Shown: positions 50,937 to 59,798, counted from the stretch's first letter. The stretch is DNA of 64,000 nt from Aliishimia sp965656085 (GCA_965656085.1 CBFHJA010000008.1:53409-117408); one strand, 5' to 3'. Notes: generated by a model from the letters alone, not told the origin. Numbers and translations are program-made.

Positions 50937-51065
50937 GAGGGGAGATCCCCTCCGGCTCGTGTTCGCCACACCGAATGGTGTGGCAGTCAAGTCCTTACGG
51001 GGAGGGTGCAGCCCAAAAGCCCACATCCGCGCGGGATCGCGCGCCGCTGGCTGGAATGTCTCTTC
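50937..51065 (-). ncRNA. rplJL leader (L10 leader-like)
   Basis: On the minus strand the region before rplJ contains a conserved-looking GGGCTTTTGGGCTGC segment, a hairpin CCACACC-N4-GGTGTGG (50967-50984) and a second hairpin GGAGGGG-N4-CCCCTCC (50937-50954). L10-L12 binding to such leaders represses translation in many bacteria. The assignment rests on position and these features, not on a covariance match. Confidence 0.5.
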
Positions 51066-51217
51066 CCGTCTCAGGCAGGATTTATCATGTGCGGCTGCAC
51101 AACACCCACCGTCTCGGACGAAATGCAGCCCGGACGCGAATCGCATCCAGACTGACGGGGTCGGCATACTGTCTGCACGCATGCTTGCCAAGCCTCTTTG
51201 CGCCTTGCAGCGTCCCG

Positions 51218-52636
51218 TCAGCCCTTGGCCATCGACTTTAGCTGTTTCACCCCGTCGACCGTGTAGTCATAGGCTTGCTCGGTATAGCCCACCGCCGACA
51301 CCACTTTGTCGGCTGCCGTCGGCAATTGACCGACCGCGTCATAGCCGCCGCTCGTGGCCGTCTCCAGTAGCGAGGTGACGACGCCGAGCCCCTTGATCCC
51401 GCGCTTCCACCTGGCGATGGATTTCGGCCGCTGGCTCTTGAACTCCACGATCTTGGCCGCCCAGATGTCGAAATCATCCTCCAGCTTGGCCACGAAATCG
51501 ACGGTCTTGTCGATGTCGCTCTCCATCTTGGTTATCTGAGCCTGCATGTCAGCGATGTACTTCGTCTTCCTCTTGCGTTTTTTCTCAAGCCCCGACACGA
51601 TCTTGTCGACCTCTTTCGGGTCCCAGTTATGAGCGATGAACTTCCGACGCGTCGCGGGGATCTCGGCTGCAAGTTCGTCTACGCGTTTCTGCGTCTTCTT
51701 TATCGCCTCGCGCGTCTTCTCGATCTCGCGGCCCACCTGTAGCGCTGCGTGCTTGGCCTTGTTCACTTTGCGGCGATACTTGTCGACCAAATCGGCGGTG
51801 TGGCTGATCGTCTTGGAATGCACCGAAAAGAATGTGTCGATGGCATAGCCGACAAGTTCGTCCTCCTTCATCTGGCTCTTGGCGATCTTCAATTGCTTGC
51901 GCGCTGCATCATCCCCATTGCGGGCCTTCGTCGCAAGATCCGCCATGTTGTCAGCCTTGGCCTGCAGGATGCCGACATTCTTTTTCACGCGCCGCGCCAG
52001 CCCCTGCACGCCGTCATGGTGGTTCTTGTAGTAGTCGCAGGCCTTCTTGATCGAGTTAGCGGAATTCTTGATCATCACGAGGCCCAGCGGCGTCGTGATC
52101 CCGCCAAAGGAAAAGACAAACCCCAAAGGCACGGCGGCAACGGCCAGCGGCACCTTAACCGAATGCTTGATTATCTGCTTCACCTTTTTCTTCTTGTGGT
52201 GCTTGCCCTTCACGTAGCTCTGGATCGAGCGCTCCATATAGGCCTCGATCTCGGCATCCCCCTCGCGGAGATTCGCGCAGATATCGGCAAAGGCGGCATT
52301 GACGAGCTCTTCGAGCGCCGTCTTCTTTTCGCGCTCCGACTTGAAGGTCTGCACCTTCATATTGTCGACCTTGCTCTGCAGCAGATCGATCCGCTTCTGC
52401 ATCGCCTTGCGATGCGCCTCCATCACGTCCGAGGTCTTCTTGGCCAGCATCCGGCCGAGGATTTTGCGTTGCTCAGGCGACATCTTCTTTTGGCCGCCCA
52501 TGCTGATCTCCATTTCATGGCTGTTCTTCAGCAGGCTCAGATCCAGCCCCGTAGTCTTCGTCTTCAATTTCTTGATCGACTGATCCCAATCCCACGCATG
52601 GATGTAAGACCCCGAAGTTTTCTTTACTGCTGGCAT
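51218..52636 (-). CDS. Lysine-rich coiled-coil orphan protein
   Basis: 472 residues, very rich in Lys and predicted helical almost throughout. A short hydrophobic stretch (VPLAVAAVPLGFVFSFGGITTPLGLVMI, about residues 160-187) could insert in a membrane. Long coiled-coil segments flank it (about 60-130 and 290-400). No family recognised, no signal peptide. It lies between a decayed rplA fragment and the rplJ leader, where ribosomal genes are normally adjacent. Possibly an acquired effector or toxin-like protein; inference only. Confidence 0.7.
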   Translation of the reverse strand: MPAVKKTSGSYIHAWDWDQSIKKLKTKTTGLDLSLLKNSHEMEISMGGQKKMSPEQRKILGRMLAKKTSDVMEAHRKAMQKRIDLLQSKVDNMKVQTFKSEREKKTALEELVNAAFADICANLREGDAEIEAYMERSIQSYVKGKHHKKKKVKQIIKHSVKVPLAVAAVPLGFVFSFGGITTPLGLVMIKNSANSIKKACDYYKNHHDGVQGLARRVKKNVGILQAKADNMADLATKARNGDDAARKQLKIAKSQMKEDELVGYAIDTFFSVHSKTISHTADLVDKYRRKVNKAKHAALQVGREIEKTREAIKKTQKRVDELAAEIPATRRKFIAHNWDPKEVDKIVSGLEKKRKRKTKYIADMQAQITKMESDIDKTVDFVAKLEDDFDIWAAKIVEFKSQRPKSIARWKRGIKGLGVVTSLLETATSGGYDAVGQLPTAADKVVSAVGYTEQAYDYTVDGVKQLKSMAKG

Positions 52637-52764
52637 GCAGGGAACCCCTCCTTCCTTCGCCTTGTTCTACATTCCAACCCGAGGCTGGATGCAATTGCGA
52701 TTCTTGTCTAGAAGAGGAGGGCCAAGGGGTCTGTAACCAAGGTCACACAAGGCGCCCCTGACAC

Positions 52765-52793
52765 GAAACAAGCCCCGAAAGATCGGGGACTTT
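52765..52793 (-). terminator. Terminator-like hairpin after the rplA remnant
   Basis: CCCCGA-N4-TCGGGG followed by CTTGTTTC on the minus strand. It occupies the place a terminator would have after the rplA fragment and may have been copied with it. Confidence 0.4.
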
Positions 52794-52827
52794 CCCGAAC
52801 TGCCGCGCCTGCGGCATTGCCCAGTTG

Positions 52828-52965
52828 GTCAGAGACCGCGCTATCCATATCGACCGCGCCCTCAGAGCCCATGGCAGAGCTGATCACGATCTGCCTTATA
52901 TGGGTGCTCTTGGCGTCCGTCAGCTTGGCCTTGGCCAACGCACGCACCGAAGCACTCAGCACCTT
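52828..52965 (-). pseudogene. Decayed copy of the rplA 3' end
   Basis: Within the 375-bp gap 52637-53011 the minus strand encodes a segment that aligns without gaps to the last 41 residues of L1 from the real rplA: ALAKAKLTDAKSTHIRQIV against AVAKAKPTGAKGTYMKKIA, then ISSAMG against ISSTMG, and DSAVSD against ENAVSE. About half the residues are identical and the DNA also aligns. The stop codon has become CAA and no start or N-terminal part is present. Confidence 0.75.
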
Positions 52966-53011
52966 CGATCCCCACCAAAACCGATATCGGTGGCATCCGG
53001 TGGATATGGCC

Positions 53012-54820
53012 CTACGCACATTCCTTCCTCGCATCGACCAAAACATTGGCCAACGCGTCTTTGAGGGCCGTCTTGCGCACGGGTTTGGACACGACCTCTG
53101 TCATGCCCGCCTCCAGATAGGCCGCGATCTGCTCGGGCAGCGTGTTGGCCGTGACGCCAATCACACAGGGCGCCGGCACGCCGTGCCGCGCGGCGGCCTC
53201 CATTACCTTGCGCGTGGCGACCATCCCATCCATGCCCGGCATCTGAACATCCATCAGGATCACTGACGGCATGCGCTCCGAAACGAGGGTCAGCGCCTCC
53301 GCTCCGCTGCCCGCTTCCATGGGCAGACACTTCATCCGGGCGAGCAGTTTTCGCAAGATGAAGCGGTTGGTCCGGTTGTCGTCCACAATGAGCACGTCGA
53401 GCCCGCTCAGATCGACGTCCCGCTCGGGGCTGTCGGGGGTCTCCTCCGGCACGGCTGGCGTGTCAGCCACCTTCAACGGAACAAACACCTCGAACGTGCT
53501 GCCAACTCCAAGCTCGCTGGTCAGGGACAAATGGCCGCCCATGGCTTCGCACAGGTCGCGCGAAATCGTCAGACCCAGCCCTGTGCCGGCATGGGAACGG
53601 TCAAGCCCGCTGCTCGATTGGCCAAACGGCTGGAACACCTGCGCCAATTCGCTTTCGGCAATGCCGCAGCCTGTGTCCGAGACCCAGACGCACAGGCCCT
53701 CCGCGCCGCCTTGCCCCAAGGCCCCGTAGCGGGCCGTCACCTCGACCGAACCGCTGTCGGTGAATTTGATGGCATTCGACACGAGATTGTTGATGACCTG
53801 TTGCAGCCGTCTGGCATCCCCATGCAAGCGCAGCGTTTGACCCGGCGCATGCCAGACCGTGAAACCGAGTGCCTTCCGCTTTGCCAGAGGCCCGTAGAGG
53901 CCTTGCGCGGTGCTCAGCACATCGTCGAGATCGAAATCCGAGGCCACGATCGAGAACTGCCCGGCTTCCAGCTTCGAGAAATCGAGAATGTCGTTGATCA
54001 TGTCGAGCAACACGCGTCCCGCCTGCTGCATGACCTTCACATAGTGATCCTGTTCGCGCGACAAGGCGGTTTCCGACAGAAGGGCGGCGGTGCCGAGAAT
54101 TCCGTTCAGCGGCGTGCGCACCTCATGGCTCACGGTCGCGAGGAACCTCGATTTCGCCTCGCTCGCCCGGGACGCCGCCAAGTGCAATTCGGCTTCCCGT
54201 CGGGCCGCTTTGCTGGCGAACCAGATCTCCACGAAGACATAGACGAGCAGGCTGAGGACAAGCAGCGCAAGGATGATTTCCAGCACGTGGTAAGTCTGCC
54301 CTGCCACGCCAACCGCCTCGGAGATTTCCCAATCCGTCTTCCGAAAGCTGAAACTGTCGAGCCATGTCTGCCGGGAAAGACGGGCGATTTCGGTGACGTC
54401 ATGGGCAAGCAGCAGCAGCACCTCGGGCGGCACGGGCGCCTCGCCGAACAGAAGTGGGTCTGCCGCCTGCAGGAAGACGCGATAGCGCGCGAAGACCTCC
54501 GTAAAGCCCGGGATTTTGCCGAGCTGTTCCTGTCTGGCCACGTCCATGCGGCTCCACATCACGTCGAAGGCGACCTGCGCCGCTTCGCGCTGCGCGGGAT
54601 CATTGCTGTAGTGGACCAGAGAGGTTGCGAGCAGTTGACTGGTGTAGTTCAGCTCGCTGAGGCCCCACAACATGTTGTTGACGTTGCGAATGGACGCGGC
54701 GCGTTCTTCGCCCTGCCGCATGATCAGCATGGCCAGAATGATCCCCAGCGCCACGACGCCCGAAAAGGCCATCAAGGCACGCAGAGCACGCCTGTTTTCC
54801 TTCAAGGCGCCGAAAGCCAC
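53012..54820 (-). CDS. Hybrid sensor histidine kinase
   Basis: 602 residues. TM1 about 14-34, a periplasmic helical sensor 35-178, TM2 179-201. Then HisKA with H232 in TVSHEVRTPLNG, the ATP lid and N-box (NLVSNAIKF, SDTGCGIAESEL, GTGLGLTISRDL), and a C-terminal receiver with D524 (LMDVQMPGMDG). No HPt domain and no separate response regulator nearby. The start is 4 bases after the secreted Moco-fold-like protein, which may act as its periplasmic ligand-binding partner. Confidence 0.9.
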   Translation of the reverse strand: MAFGALKENRRALRALMAFSGVVALGIILAMLIMRQGEERAASIRNVNNMLWGLSELNYTSQLLATSLVHYSNDPAQREAAQVAFDVMWSRMDVARQEQLGKIPGFTEVFARYRVFLQAADPLLFGEAPVPPEVLLLLAHDVTEIARLSRQTWLDSFSFRKTDWEISEAVGVAGQTYHVLEIILALLVLSLLVYVFVEIWFASKAARREAELHLAASRASEAKSRFLATVSHEVRTPLNGILGTAALLSETALSREQDHYVKVMQQAGRVLLDMINDILDFSKLEAGQFSIVASDFDLDDVLSTAQGLYGPLAKRKALGFTVWHAPGQTLRLHGDARRLQQVINNLVSNAIKFTDSGSVEVTARYGALGQGGAEGLCVWVSDTGCGIAESELAQVFQPFGQSSSGLDRSHAGTGLGLTISRDLCEAMGGHLSLTSELGVGSTFEVFVPLKVADTPAVPEETPDSPERDVDLSGLDVLIVDDNRTNRFILRKLLARMKCLPMEAGSGAEALTLVSERMPSVILMDVQMPGMDGMVATRKVMEAAARHGVPAPCVIGVTANTLPEQIAAYLEAGMTEVVSKPVRKTALKDALANVLVDARKECA

Positions 54821-54824
54821 GGTG

Positions 54825-55328
54825 TTATCGGGTCACGTCGATGCGCACGAGTTGCCAGATCGAGTGAGACTTCTGGCGCTCGCCAATGTCATCCACGTTC
54901 GCCGCCGGATAGATGATCCAGATCGGCCCCTTGTCGCGCACGCGCATCTGCCTGCCATTGTGGCGCATCGCGAGAATGATCTGATGCGCCTCCAGATCAG
55001 AGACCGGGATATCCACGACATAATCATCGAGCGCCACCGCGCGCAAAACGCCATCGGCAACGCCGAGCGTCGCCAGCAGGGAGGCAAGCGTGGGACCTGC
55101 GAACTCCTGTGGCCCGTCTGTATAGTGGGTGAAGGTCTCGATGCGCGTCCAATCGAGGCTTTCCAGCATCTCCCGGTCGAACACAGCCGCATCGCCGTCG
55201 TTGGTCCGCGTGATATCCCCGGTCACCGAGAGCAGAACGCGCCCCTCGGGTTTCGCGAGACTTGCGGCCCATGCGGGAAAGGCCAAAACAACGGCCAGCG
55301 CAGCCAGTGCACTTCGACGGGTATGCAT
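54825..55328 (-). CDS. Secreted protein with sulfite-oxidase-like (Moco) fold, no cysteine
   Basis: 167 residues from the ATG at 55328. Signal peptide MHTRRSALAALAVVLAFPAWA, then VLLSVTGDITRTN...FDREMLESLDW...PTLASLLATLGV...VDIPVSDL...GPIWIIYP, the order of the oxidoreductase molybdopterin-binding domain. The protein has no cysteine at all, so the usual molybdenum ligand is missing and redox catalysis is unlikely. Co-transcribed with the histidine kinase; a binding or sensing role is inferred. Confidence 0.75.
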   Translation of the reverse strand: MHTRRSALAALAVVLAFPAWAASLAKPEGRVLLSVTGDITRTNDGDAAVFDREMLESLDWTRIETFTHYTDGPQEFAGPTLASLLATLGVADGVLRAVALDDYVVDIPVSDLEAHQIILAMRHNGRQMRVRDKGPIWIIYPAANVDDIGERQKSHSIWQLVRIDVTR

Positions 55329-55394
55329 ATCGGAACTCCGCACATATGGTCTTTATGCGGTGTCTCGCACAGCGGTCCTAACATCTTCTGAACG

Positions 55395-55429
55395 CAAAAA
55401 GGGCGCCGGGTGTCCCACGGCGCCCTTTG
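55395..55429 (-). terminator. rplKA terminator
   Basis: On the minus strand AAAGGGCGCCG, loop, CGGCGCCCTTTTT, just after the rplA stop. It separates rplKA from the sensor pair. Confidence 0.85.
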
Positions 55430-55448
55430 AGACGGGATTTGTCTCGAG

Positions 55449-56147
55449 TTATTCCGAAACGGCGTTCTCGACGTCGATCGACACGCCCGGACCCATGGTC
55501 GAGCTGATCGCGATCTTCTTCATGTAGGTGCCCTTCGCGCCGGTCGGCTTGGCTTTCGCCACGGCGCTCACGAAGGCGCGCACGTTCTCGACGAGCTTGG
55601 CCTGATCGAAGGACGCTTTGCCCACGCCCGCATGGACGATCCCGCCCTTCACGGCCTTGAACTGCACTTCACCGCCCTTGGCGTTCTTCACCGCGTCGGC
55701 CACATCCATCGTCACCGTCCCGACTTTCGGGTTCGGCATGAGGTTCCGCGGCCCGAGCACCTTACCCAGACGGCCGACGATCGGCATCATGTCCGGGGTC
55801 GCTATGCAGCGGTCGAACTCGATCGTGCCGCCCTGAATGGTTTCCATCAGGTCCTCTGCGCCGACGATGTCTGCACCAGCCGCTTGCGCTTCTTCGGCCT
55901 TCGGGCCGCGCGCGAAGACGGCAACGCGCACGTCTTTGCCGGTGCCGTTGGGCAGGCCGACCACGCCGCGCACCATCTGGTCCGCGTGACGCACATCGAC
56001 GCCGAGGTTCAGGGCGATCTCGACGGTTTCGTCGAATTTCGCGGTGGCATTGCCCTTCACGAGCGCAACGGCGTCCTCAACAGACAGGTTGTCCTTGCCT
56101 TCGAAGGCTTCGCGTGCGGCGCGGGTACGTTTTCCAAGCTTTGCCAT
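55449..56147 (-). CDS. rplA: 50S ribosomal protein L1
   Basis: 232 residues, full length (MAKLGKRTRAAREAF... to VENAVSE). Contains the L1 signature KGNATAKFDETVEIALNLGVD and the conserved IGRLGKVLGPRNLMPNPK-type block. It begins 1 base after the rplK stop. A diverged partial copy of its 3' end lies at 52828-52965. Confidence 0.97.
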   Translation of the reverse strand: MAKLGKRTRAAREAFEGKDNLSVEDAVALVKGNATAKFDETVEIALNLGVDVRHADQMVRGVVGLPNGTGKDVRVAVFARGPKAEEAQAAGADIVGAEDLMETIQGGTIEFDRCIATPDMMPIVGRLGKVLGPRNLMPNPKVGTVTMDVADAVKNAKGGEVQFKAVKGGIVHAGVGKASFDQAKLVENVRAFVSAVAKAKPTGAKGTYMKKIAISSTMGPGVSIDVENAVSE

Positions 56148-56148
56148 C

Positions 56149-56574
56149 TTACTTCACCTCGATGCCCATGGAGCGGGCGGAGCCCAGGATGATCTTCATC
56201 GCGCTTTCGATATCGGTCGCGTTCAGATCCTTCATTTTCGCCTCGGCGATTTCGCGCACCTGCGCCACGCTCACATGCCCCACGACTTCGCGGGACGGCG
56301 TCTTGGCGCCGGATTTCAGCTTGGCGGCCTTCTTCAGATAGTAAGACGCGGGCGGCGTCTTGATGTCCATCGCGAAGGATTTGTCCTGATAGTAGGTAAT
56401 CACGGTCGGGCACGGCGCGCCGGGCTCCATGTCTGCGGTCTTGGCGTTGAACGCCTTGCAGAATTCCATGATGTTGATGCCGCGCTGACCCAGCGCCGGA
56501 CCAACCGGCGGGGAGGGGTTCGCTTGACCGGCGGGCACTTGCAATTTCATCGTGCCTGCGAGTTTCTTGGCCAT
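56149..56574 (-). CDS. rplK: 50S ribosomal protein L11
   Basis: 141 residues, MAKKLAGTMKLQVPAGQANPSPPVGPALGQRGINIMEFCK, the normal L11 start, and the rRNA-binding C-terminal domain. First gene of the rplKA unit. Normally nusG precedes it; here a plus-strand SDR and a carboxylate-amine ligase intervene. Confidence 0.97.
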   Translation of the reverse strand: MAKKLAGTMKLQVPAGQANPSPPVGPALGQRGINIMEFCKAFNAKTADMEPGAPCPTVITYYQDKSFAMDIKTPPASYYLKKAAKLKSGAKTPSREVVGHVSVAQVREIAEAKMKDLNATDIESAMKIILGSARSMGIEVK

Positions 56575-56707
56575 GTGCCAATCTCCTTGATCAACTCCGC
56601 ACCGGACGCGTCCGGGCGGATATATGTGACGTGGTCTGGTCCGGACATCGCGATGCCCTCGCCTCCCACAAACGGAATCGCCCCCGCACAGGAGGCAATG
56701 AGCGCGC

Positions 56708-56736
56708 CGGATACAGCGGATTGCCCGGCTTGGCAA
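56708..56736 (-). promoter_or_regulatory. Possible rplK promoter
   Basis: On the minus strand TTGCCA, 17 bases, TATCCG, about 135 bases before the rplK start in the divergent gap with the SDR gene. On the plus strand TTGACA at 56750-56755, 17 bases upstream of ACGATG, could serve the SDR gene. Both are modest matches. Confidence 0.3.
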
Positions 56737-56814
56737 GCCTCACTTGGTTTTGACAAAGCGCGCAGAAGCGGCACGATGGCACCGGTGCAGAGGCTTGAGA
56801 GCGAGGAGACAGGG

Positions 56815-57621
56815 ATGGAACAGGACTTACAGGGGCGCGTGGCGCTGGTGACCGGATCAGGCACCGGGCTGGGGCGCTCGATGGTGGAAAAGCTCAGCGC
56901 GCGCGGGGCCGATGTGATCCTCAACTATTCGCGCTCCGCCACAGAGGCCGAAGAGGCCGCAGATACCTGCCGCGCGCATGGGGCGCAGGTGCAGGTCGTG
57001 CAGGCCAATGTCGCCGAGCCCGAGGGCTGCCGGGCGCTGGCCGAGGCGGCGGGCGCTTGGGGCCGGCTCGATATCCTCGTGAACAATGCCGGGATCACCC
57101 GTCACGCTCCGGACCATGGCGATTTGGATGCGCTCACCAAAGACGATTTCATGGATGTCTACGCGGTCAACGTGGTCGGCCCGTACCTGATGACCGGGGC
57201 CGCCAAGCCGCTGCTGGTCAAGGCCTATGAGCAAAGCGGGCGCGCGAGCGCGGTTCTGAACACCTCCTCGATTGCCGGGGTGAAAGGGGTCGGGTCCTCG
57301 GTCGCCTATGCGGCCTCCAAAGGCGCGCTCAACACCATGACGCTCTCGCTCGCGCGCGGGCTGGCCCCGGCGATCCGGGTCAACGCGGTGTGCCCCGGTT
57401 TCATTGGCACGCGCTGGTTCAAGGACAGCATGGACGAGGACGCCTATGCCGCGAAGGTGGCGCAGGTCGAAGCGAACACGCCACTCGCTGCCGCCTCGGG
57501 CCCGGGCGACATTGCCGACGCGGCGCTGTTCTTCGTCTCCGACGCCGCGCGCCACGTCACGGGCGAGCTCTTGCTGGTCGATGCGGGCCTGCATCTCGGC
57601 AAAAGCCCGGTCAGAAAGTAA
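56815..57621 (+). CDS. SDR-family oxidoreductase (3-oxoacyl-ACP reductase type)
   Basis: 268 residues, ATG after GAGGAGA. TGSGTGLG cofactor motif, NNAG, catalytic serine in NTSSIAG, Y-x3-K in YAASKGALN, and PGFIGT. Classical NAD(P)H-dependent SDR, substrate not predictable. It is on the strand opposite to the ribosomal genes and breaks the nusG-rplK neighbourhood. Confidence 0.88.
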   Translation: MEQDLQGRVALVTGSGTGLGRSMVEKLSARGADVILNYSRSATEAEEAADTCRAHGAQVQVVQANVAEPEGCRALAEAAGAWGRLDILVNNAGITRHAPDHGDLDALTKDDFMDVYAVNVVGPYLMTGAAKPLLVKAYEQSGRASAVLNTSSIAGVKGVGSSVAYAASKGALNTMTLSLARGLAPAIRVNAVCPGFIGTRWFKDSMDEDAYAAKVAQVEANTPLAAASGPGDIADAALFFVSDAARHVTGELLLVDAGLHLGKSPVRK

Positions 57622-57657
57622 AAGCGCCGCCGCACCGCAGGCGCGTCCCCTGCCCCA

Positions 57658-58791
57658 CTACAAATCCGCGCTGAATTCCTCCACGAGCATCTCCACCACG
57701 GCGCGCAGCGCGGTGTCCTCGTCGCCGCCCTCTTCGCGTGTCTTGTGATAGATCGCGCATTGCCGCTCGGCACTGGTGCCCTCGACGGGGATATCCCGCA
57801 GCGCCTGCACCGCGTCGAGACAGCCAAGCGCGGCCGCGTGCGGCGTCACAAGCTCGATGAGCTCGGAGAGCAGATCGACAAAGGGCACCACCTCGCCGAT
57901 GCCGAAATCAATCAGCCCGCCCGTCAGCCCGTAGCGCTGCGCGCGCCAGCGGTTCTCCTCGATCAGGAAACGATCATATTGCCGCCAGCGCTGGTTGGCG
58001 CGGCGCAGCGTGTAAAGCATCCGCATGATGCTCTGGGTCAGCGCTGCGATCCCGATGGCATGATCGAGCCGGGGCGAGACATCGCAAATCCGGCTCTCCA
58101 ACGTCGGGAAGCGCGCCGAGGGGCGCAAATCCCACCAGATCTTGCTCGCGTCCTCGACAATGCCCGCGTCGATGATGGTCTGCACCGAGCGCTCAAATTC
58201 CGCAAAGCTCGAAAACTGCGGCGGCATCCCGGTGCGCGGCAGGTTGTCGAACACGGTCAGGCGGTAGGAGTGCAGCCCGGTCTCGCGGCCCTCCCAGAAC
58301 GGCGAGGACGTGGACAGCGCGAGCAGATGCGGCAGGAAATAGGGAAACTGGTTCAGCAGGTCGATCCGCAAGTCGGGATCGTCGATGCCCACATGCACAT
58401 GCATTCCGCAGATCAGCATCCGCCGCGCCACCCCGGCGAGGTCCTTTTCCAGCGCCCGGTATCGCTCCTTGTCGGTGAAATGCTGCTTGGACCAGATCGC
58501 CGAGGGATGCGTGGAGGCGGCGATGGGCGCGAGGCCGTACTCCGCGCAGGCATCGCGCACGGTGCGCCGCAGGTCCGCCAGTTCGCTGCGCGCCTCGTCA
58601 ATCGTTGCGCAAACAGAGGTGCCGACCTCGATCTGGCAGCGCAGAAATTCGGGGCTGACCCGCCCGCCGAGCCGCCCGACGAGATCCTCCATCAGCGCCT
58701 CGGGTGCCTCCGCGAGATCCAGCGTGTCCTGATCGACAACGAGATATTCCTCTTCGATGCCGAGCGTGAAAGTCGGATCCGATTGTTTCAT
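57658..58791 (-). CDS. Carboxylate-amine ligase (YbdK / glutamate-cysteine ligase 2 type)
   Basis: 377 residues from the ATG at 58791; the longer frame to 58968 runs into repeat DNA. FTLGIEEEYLVVD supplies the glutamates of the ATP/metal site; ICGMHVHVGIDD and NRWRAQRYGL are further blocks of the GCS2 family. ATP-dependent ligation of a carboxylate to an amine, with weak gamma-glutamylcysteine synthetase activity in characterised members. Confidence 0.9.
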   Translation of the reverse strand: MKQSDPTFTLGIEEEYLVVDQDTLDLAEAPEALMEDLVGRLGGRVSPEFLRCQIEVGTSVCATIDEARSELADLRRTVRDACAEYGLAPIAASTHPSAIWSKQHFTDKERYRALEKDLAGVARRMLICGMHVHVGIDDPDLRIDLLNQFPYFLPHLLALSTSSPFWEGRETGLHSYRLTVFDNLPRTGMPPQFSSFAEFERSVQTIIDAGIVEDASKIWWDLRPSARFPTLESRICDVSPRLDHAIGIAALTQSIMRMLYTLRRANQRWRQYDRFLIEENRWRAQRYGLTGGLIDFGIGEVVPFVDLLSELIELVTPHAAALGCLDAVQALRDIPVEGTSAERQCAIYHKTREEGGDEDTALRAVVEMLVEEFSADL

Positions 58792-58924
58792 GGCCCGCAC
58801 TCCCTGCCGCCGCCTGCGCGTCCAGACTAGCAAACTGAGAGGCCCTGTCACGTTGCCAGTGACCGGGAAGGCGGCCCGCGTTCTTGGCAGCGGCGCGGCG
58901 GGTGAATTTTCGGTAAACGGTGCG

Positions 58925-58980
58925 TGCGTATGTACAGGTGCCATACGCCGAGCCATACGCCCTGCCATACGCCGTATGGC
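58925..58980 (+). repeat. GCCATAC array, partial element copy C
   Basis: GTATGTACAGGTGCCATACG followed by more GCCATAC units, matching the central part of the element at 3301-3535. A degenerate GGTAAACG at about 58912 may be the remnant of one inverted end; the REP unit and the other end are missing. Confidence 0.65.
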
Positions 58981-59009
58981 CCCCGTTTTGGCGCGCGTTG
59001 CCAGATATG

Positions 59010-59036
59010 AAAAAAGCGGCCCGGGGGCCGCTTTGG
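59010..59036 (-). terminator. nusG terminator
   Basis: On the minus strand AAAGCGGCC, short loop, GGCCGCTTTTTT, about 30 bases after the nusG stop. Confidence 0.85.
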
Positions 59037-59064
59037 GGATCGTCAGGTGCCGGGGCCTGCCCGG

Positions 59065-59598
59065 TCAGGTCTGCTTGTTGACCTGTGCGAAGTCGAGCTC
59101 GACCGGGGTTTCGCGCCCGAAGATCGACACAGTGACCTTGAGCTTCTGGTTGTCGTCGTCGACCTCTTCGACCATCCCGTCGAAATCCTCGAACGGGCCG
59201 TCATTGACCTTCACCCGCTCACCGATCTCGAAGGAAATCAACAGCTTGGGCGCGTCTTCGCCTTCAGCCACGCGGCCCAGAATGCCCTCGACCTCAGCAT
59301 CGCGCATCGGCATCGGGCGGCCCTGCGGGCCCAGAAAACCGGTGACGCGGTTGATGGAGTTGATCAGGTGGTAGCCCGCGTCGGACATTTCCATATGAAC
59401 GAGCACATAGCCGGGCATGAAGCGCTTTTCGGTGGTGACTTTCTTGCCCCGGCGCACCTCGATCACCTCTTCAGTGGGCACCAACACCTCGTCAATCTCG
59501 TCCTGAAGCCCCTGCTCCTCAACCTTCTGACGAATCTGCTCAGCGATTTTCTTCTCGAAATTCGACAGAACACTGACCGAATACCACCGCTTTGCCAT
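59065..59598 (-). CDS. nusG: Transcription termination/antitermination protein NusG
   Basis: 177 residues. NGN domain starting AKRWYSVSVLSNFEKKIAEQIRQ, then a KOW domain (GERVKVNDGPFEDFDGMVEEVD). Binds RNA polymerase and couples it to Rho or the ribosome. Preceded by secE as usual, but with a hairpin in the 200-bp gap. Confidence 0.96.
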   Translation of the reverse strand: MAKRWYSVSVLSNFEKKIAEQIRQKVEEQGLQDEIDEVLVPTEEVIEVRRGKKVTTEKRFMPGYVLVHMEMSDAGYHLINSINRVTGFLGPQGRPMPMRDAEVEGILGRVAEGEDAPKLLISFEIGERVKVNDGPFEDFDGMVEEVDDDNQKLKVTVSIFGRETPVELDFAQVNKQT

Positions 59599-59687
59599 AG
59601 GTCTGTTCGCCCTTACCTGTAGGCCCCGTCCGGGTTGGGGCCGTTATGCCTTGCACTGCCCGCAGCGTGTCCACGGGAGTCCGACCT

Positions 59688-59720
59688 AAAAAAACGGCGC
59701 GCAACTCGAATCGCGCGCCT
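59688..59720 (-). terminator. Terminator-like hairpin between secE and nusG
   Basis: On the minus strand GGCGCGC, loop, GCGCGCC, G, then seven T. It looks like an intrinsic terminator although secE and nusG are normally one transcript, so nusG may be attenuated or have its own promoter (59599-59687). Confidence 0.65.
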
Positions 59721-59798
59721 GTCAACAGATCAGGATTGCCGGGTACCGCAACAGGGGGGTGAGTTCAAGAGTGCTTGCGCTGAAAAGCGGGGCGCGGC

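Noticed and set aside
48895..55328. A defence or toxin-antitoxin island in the ribosomal cluster
   Set aside because: The inserted genes show no nuclease, toxin, antitoxin or NTPase motifs and are separated by terminators and a pseudogene.
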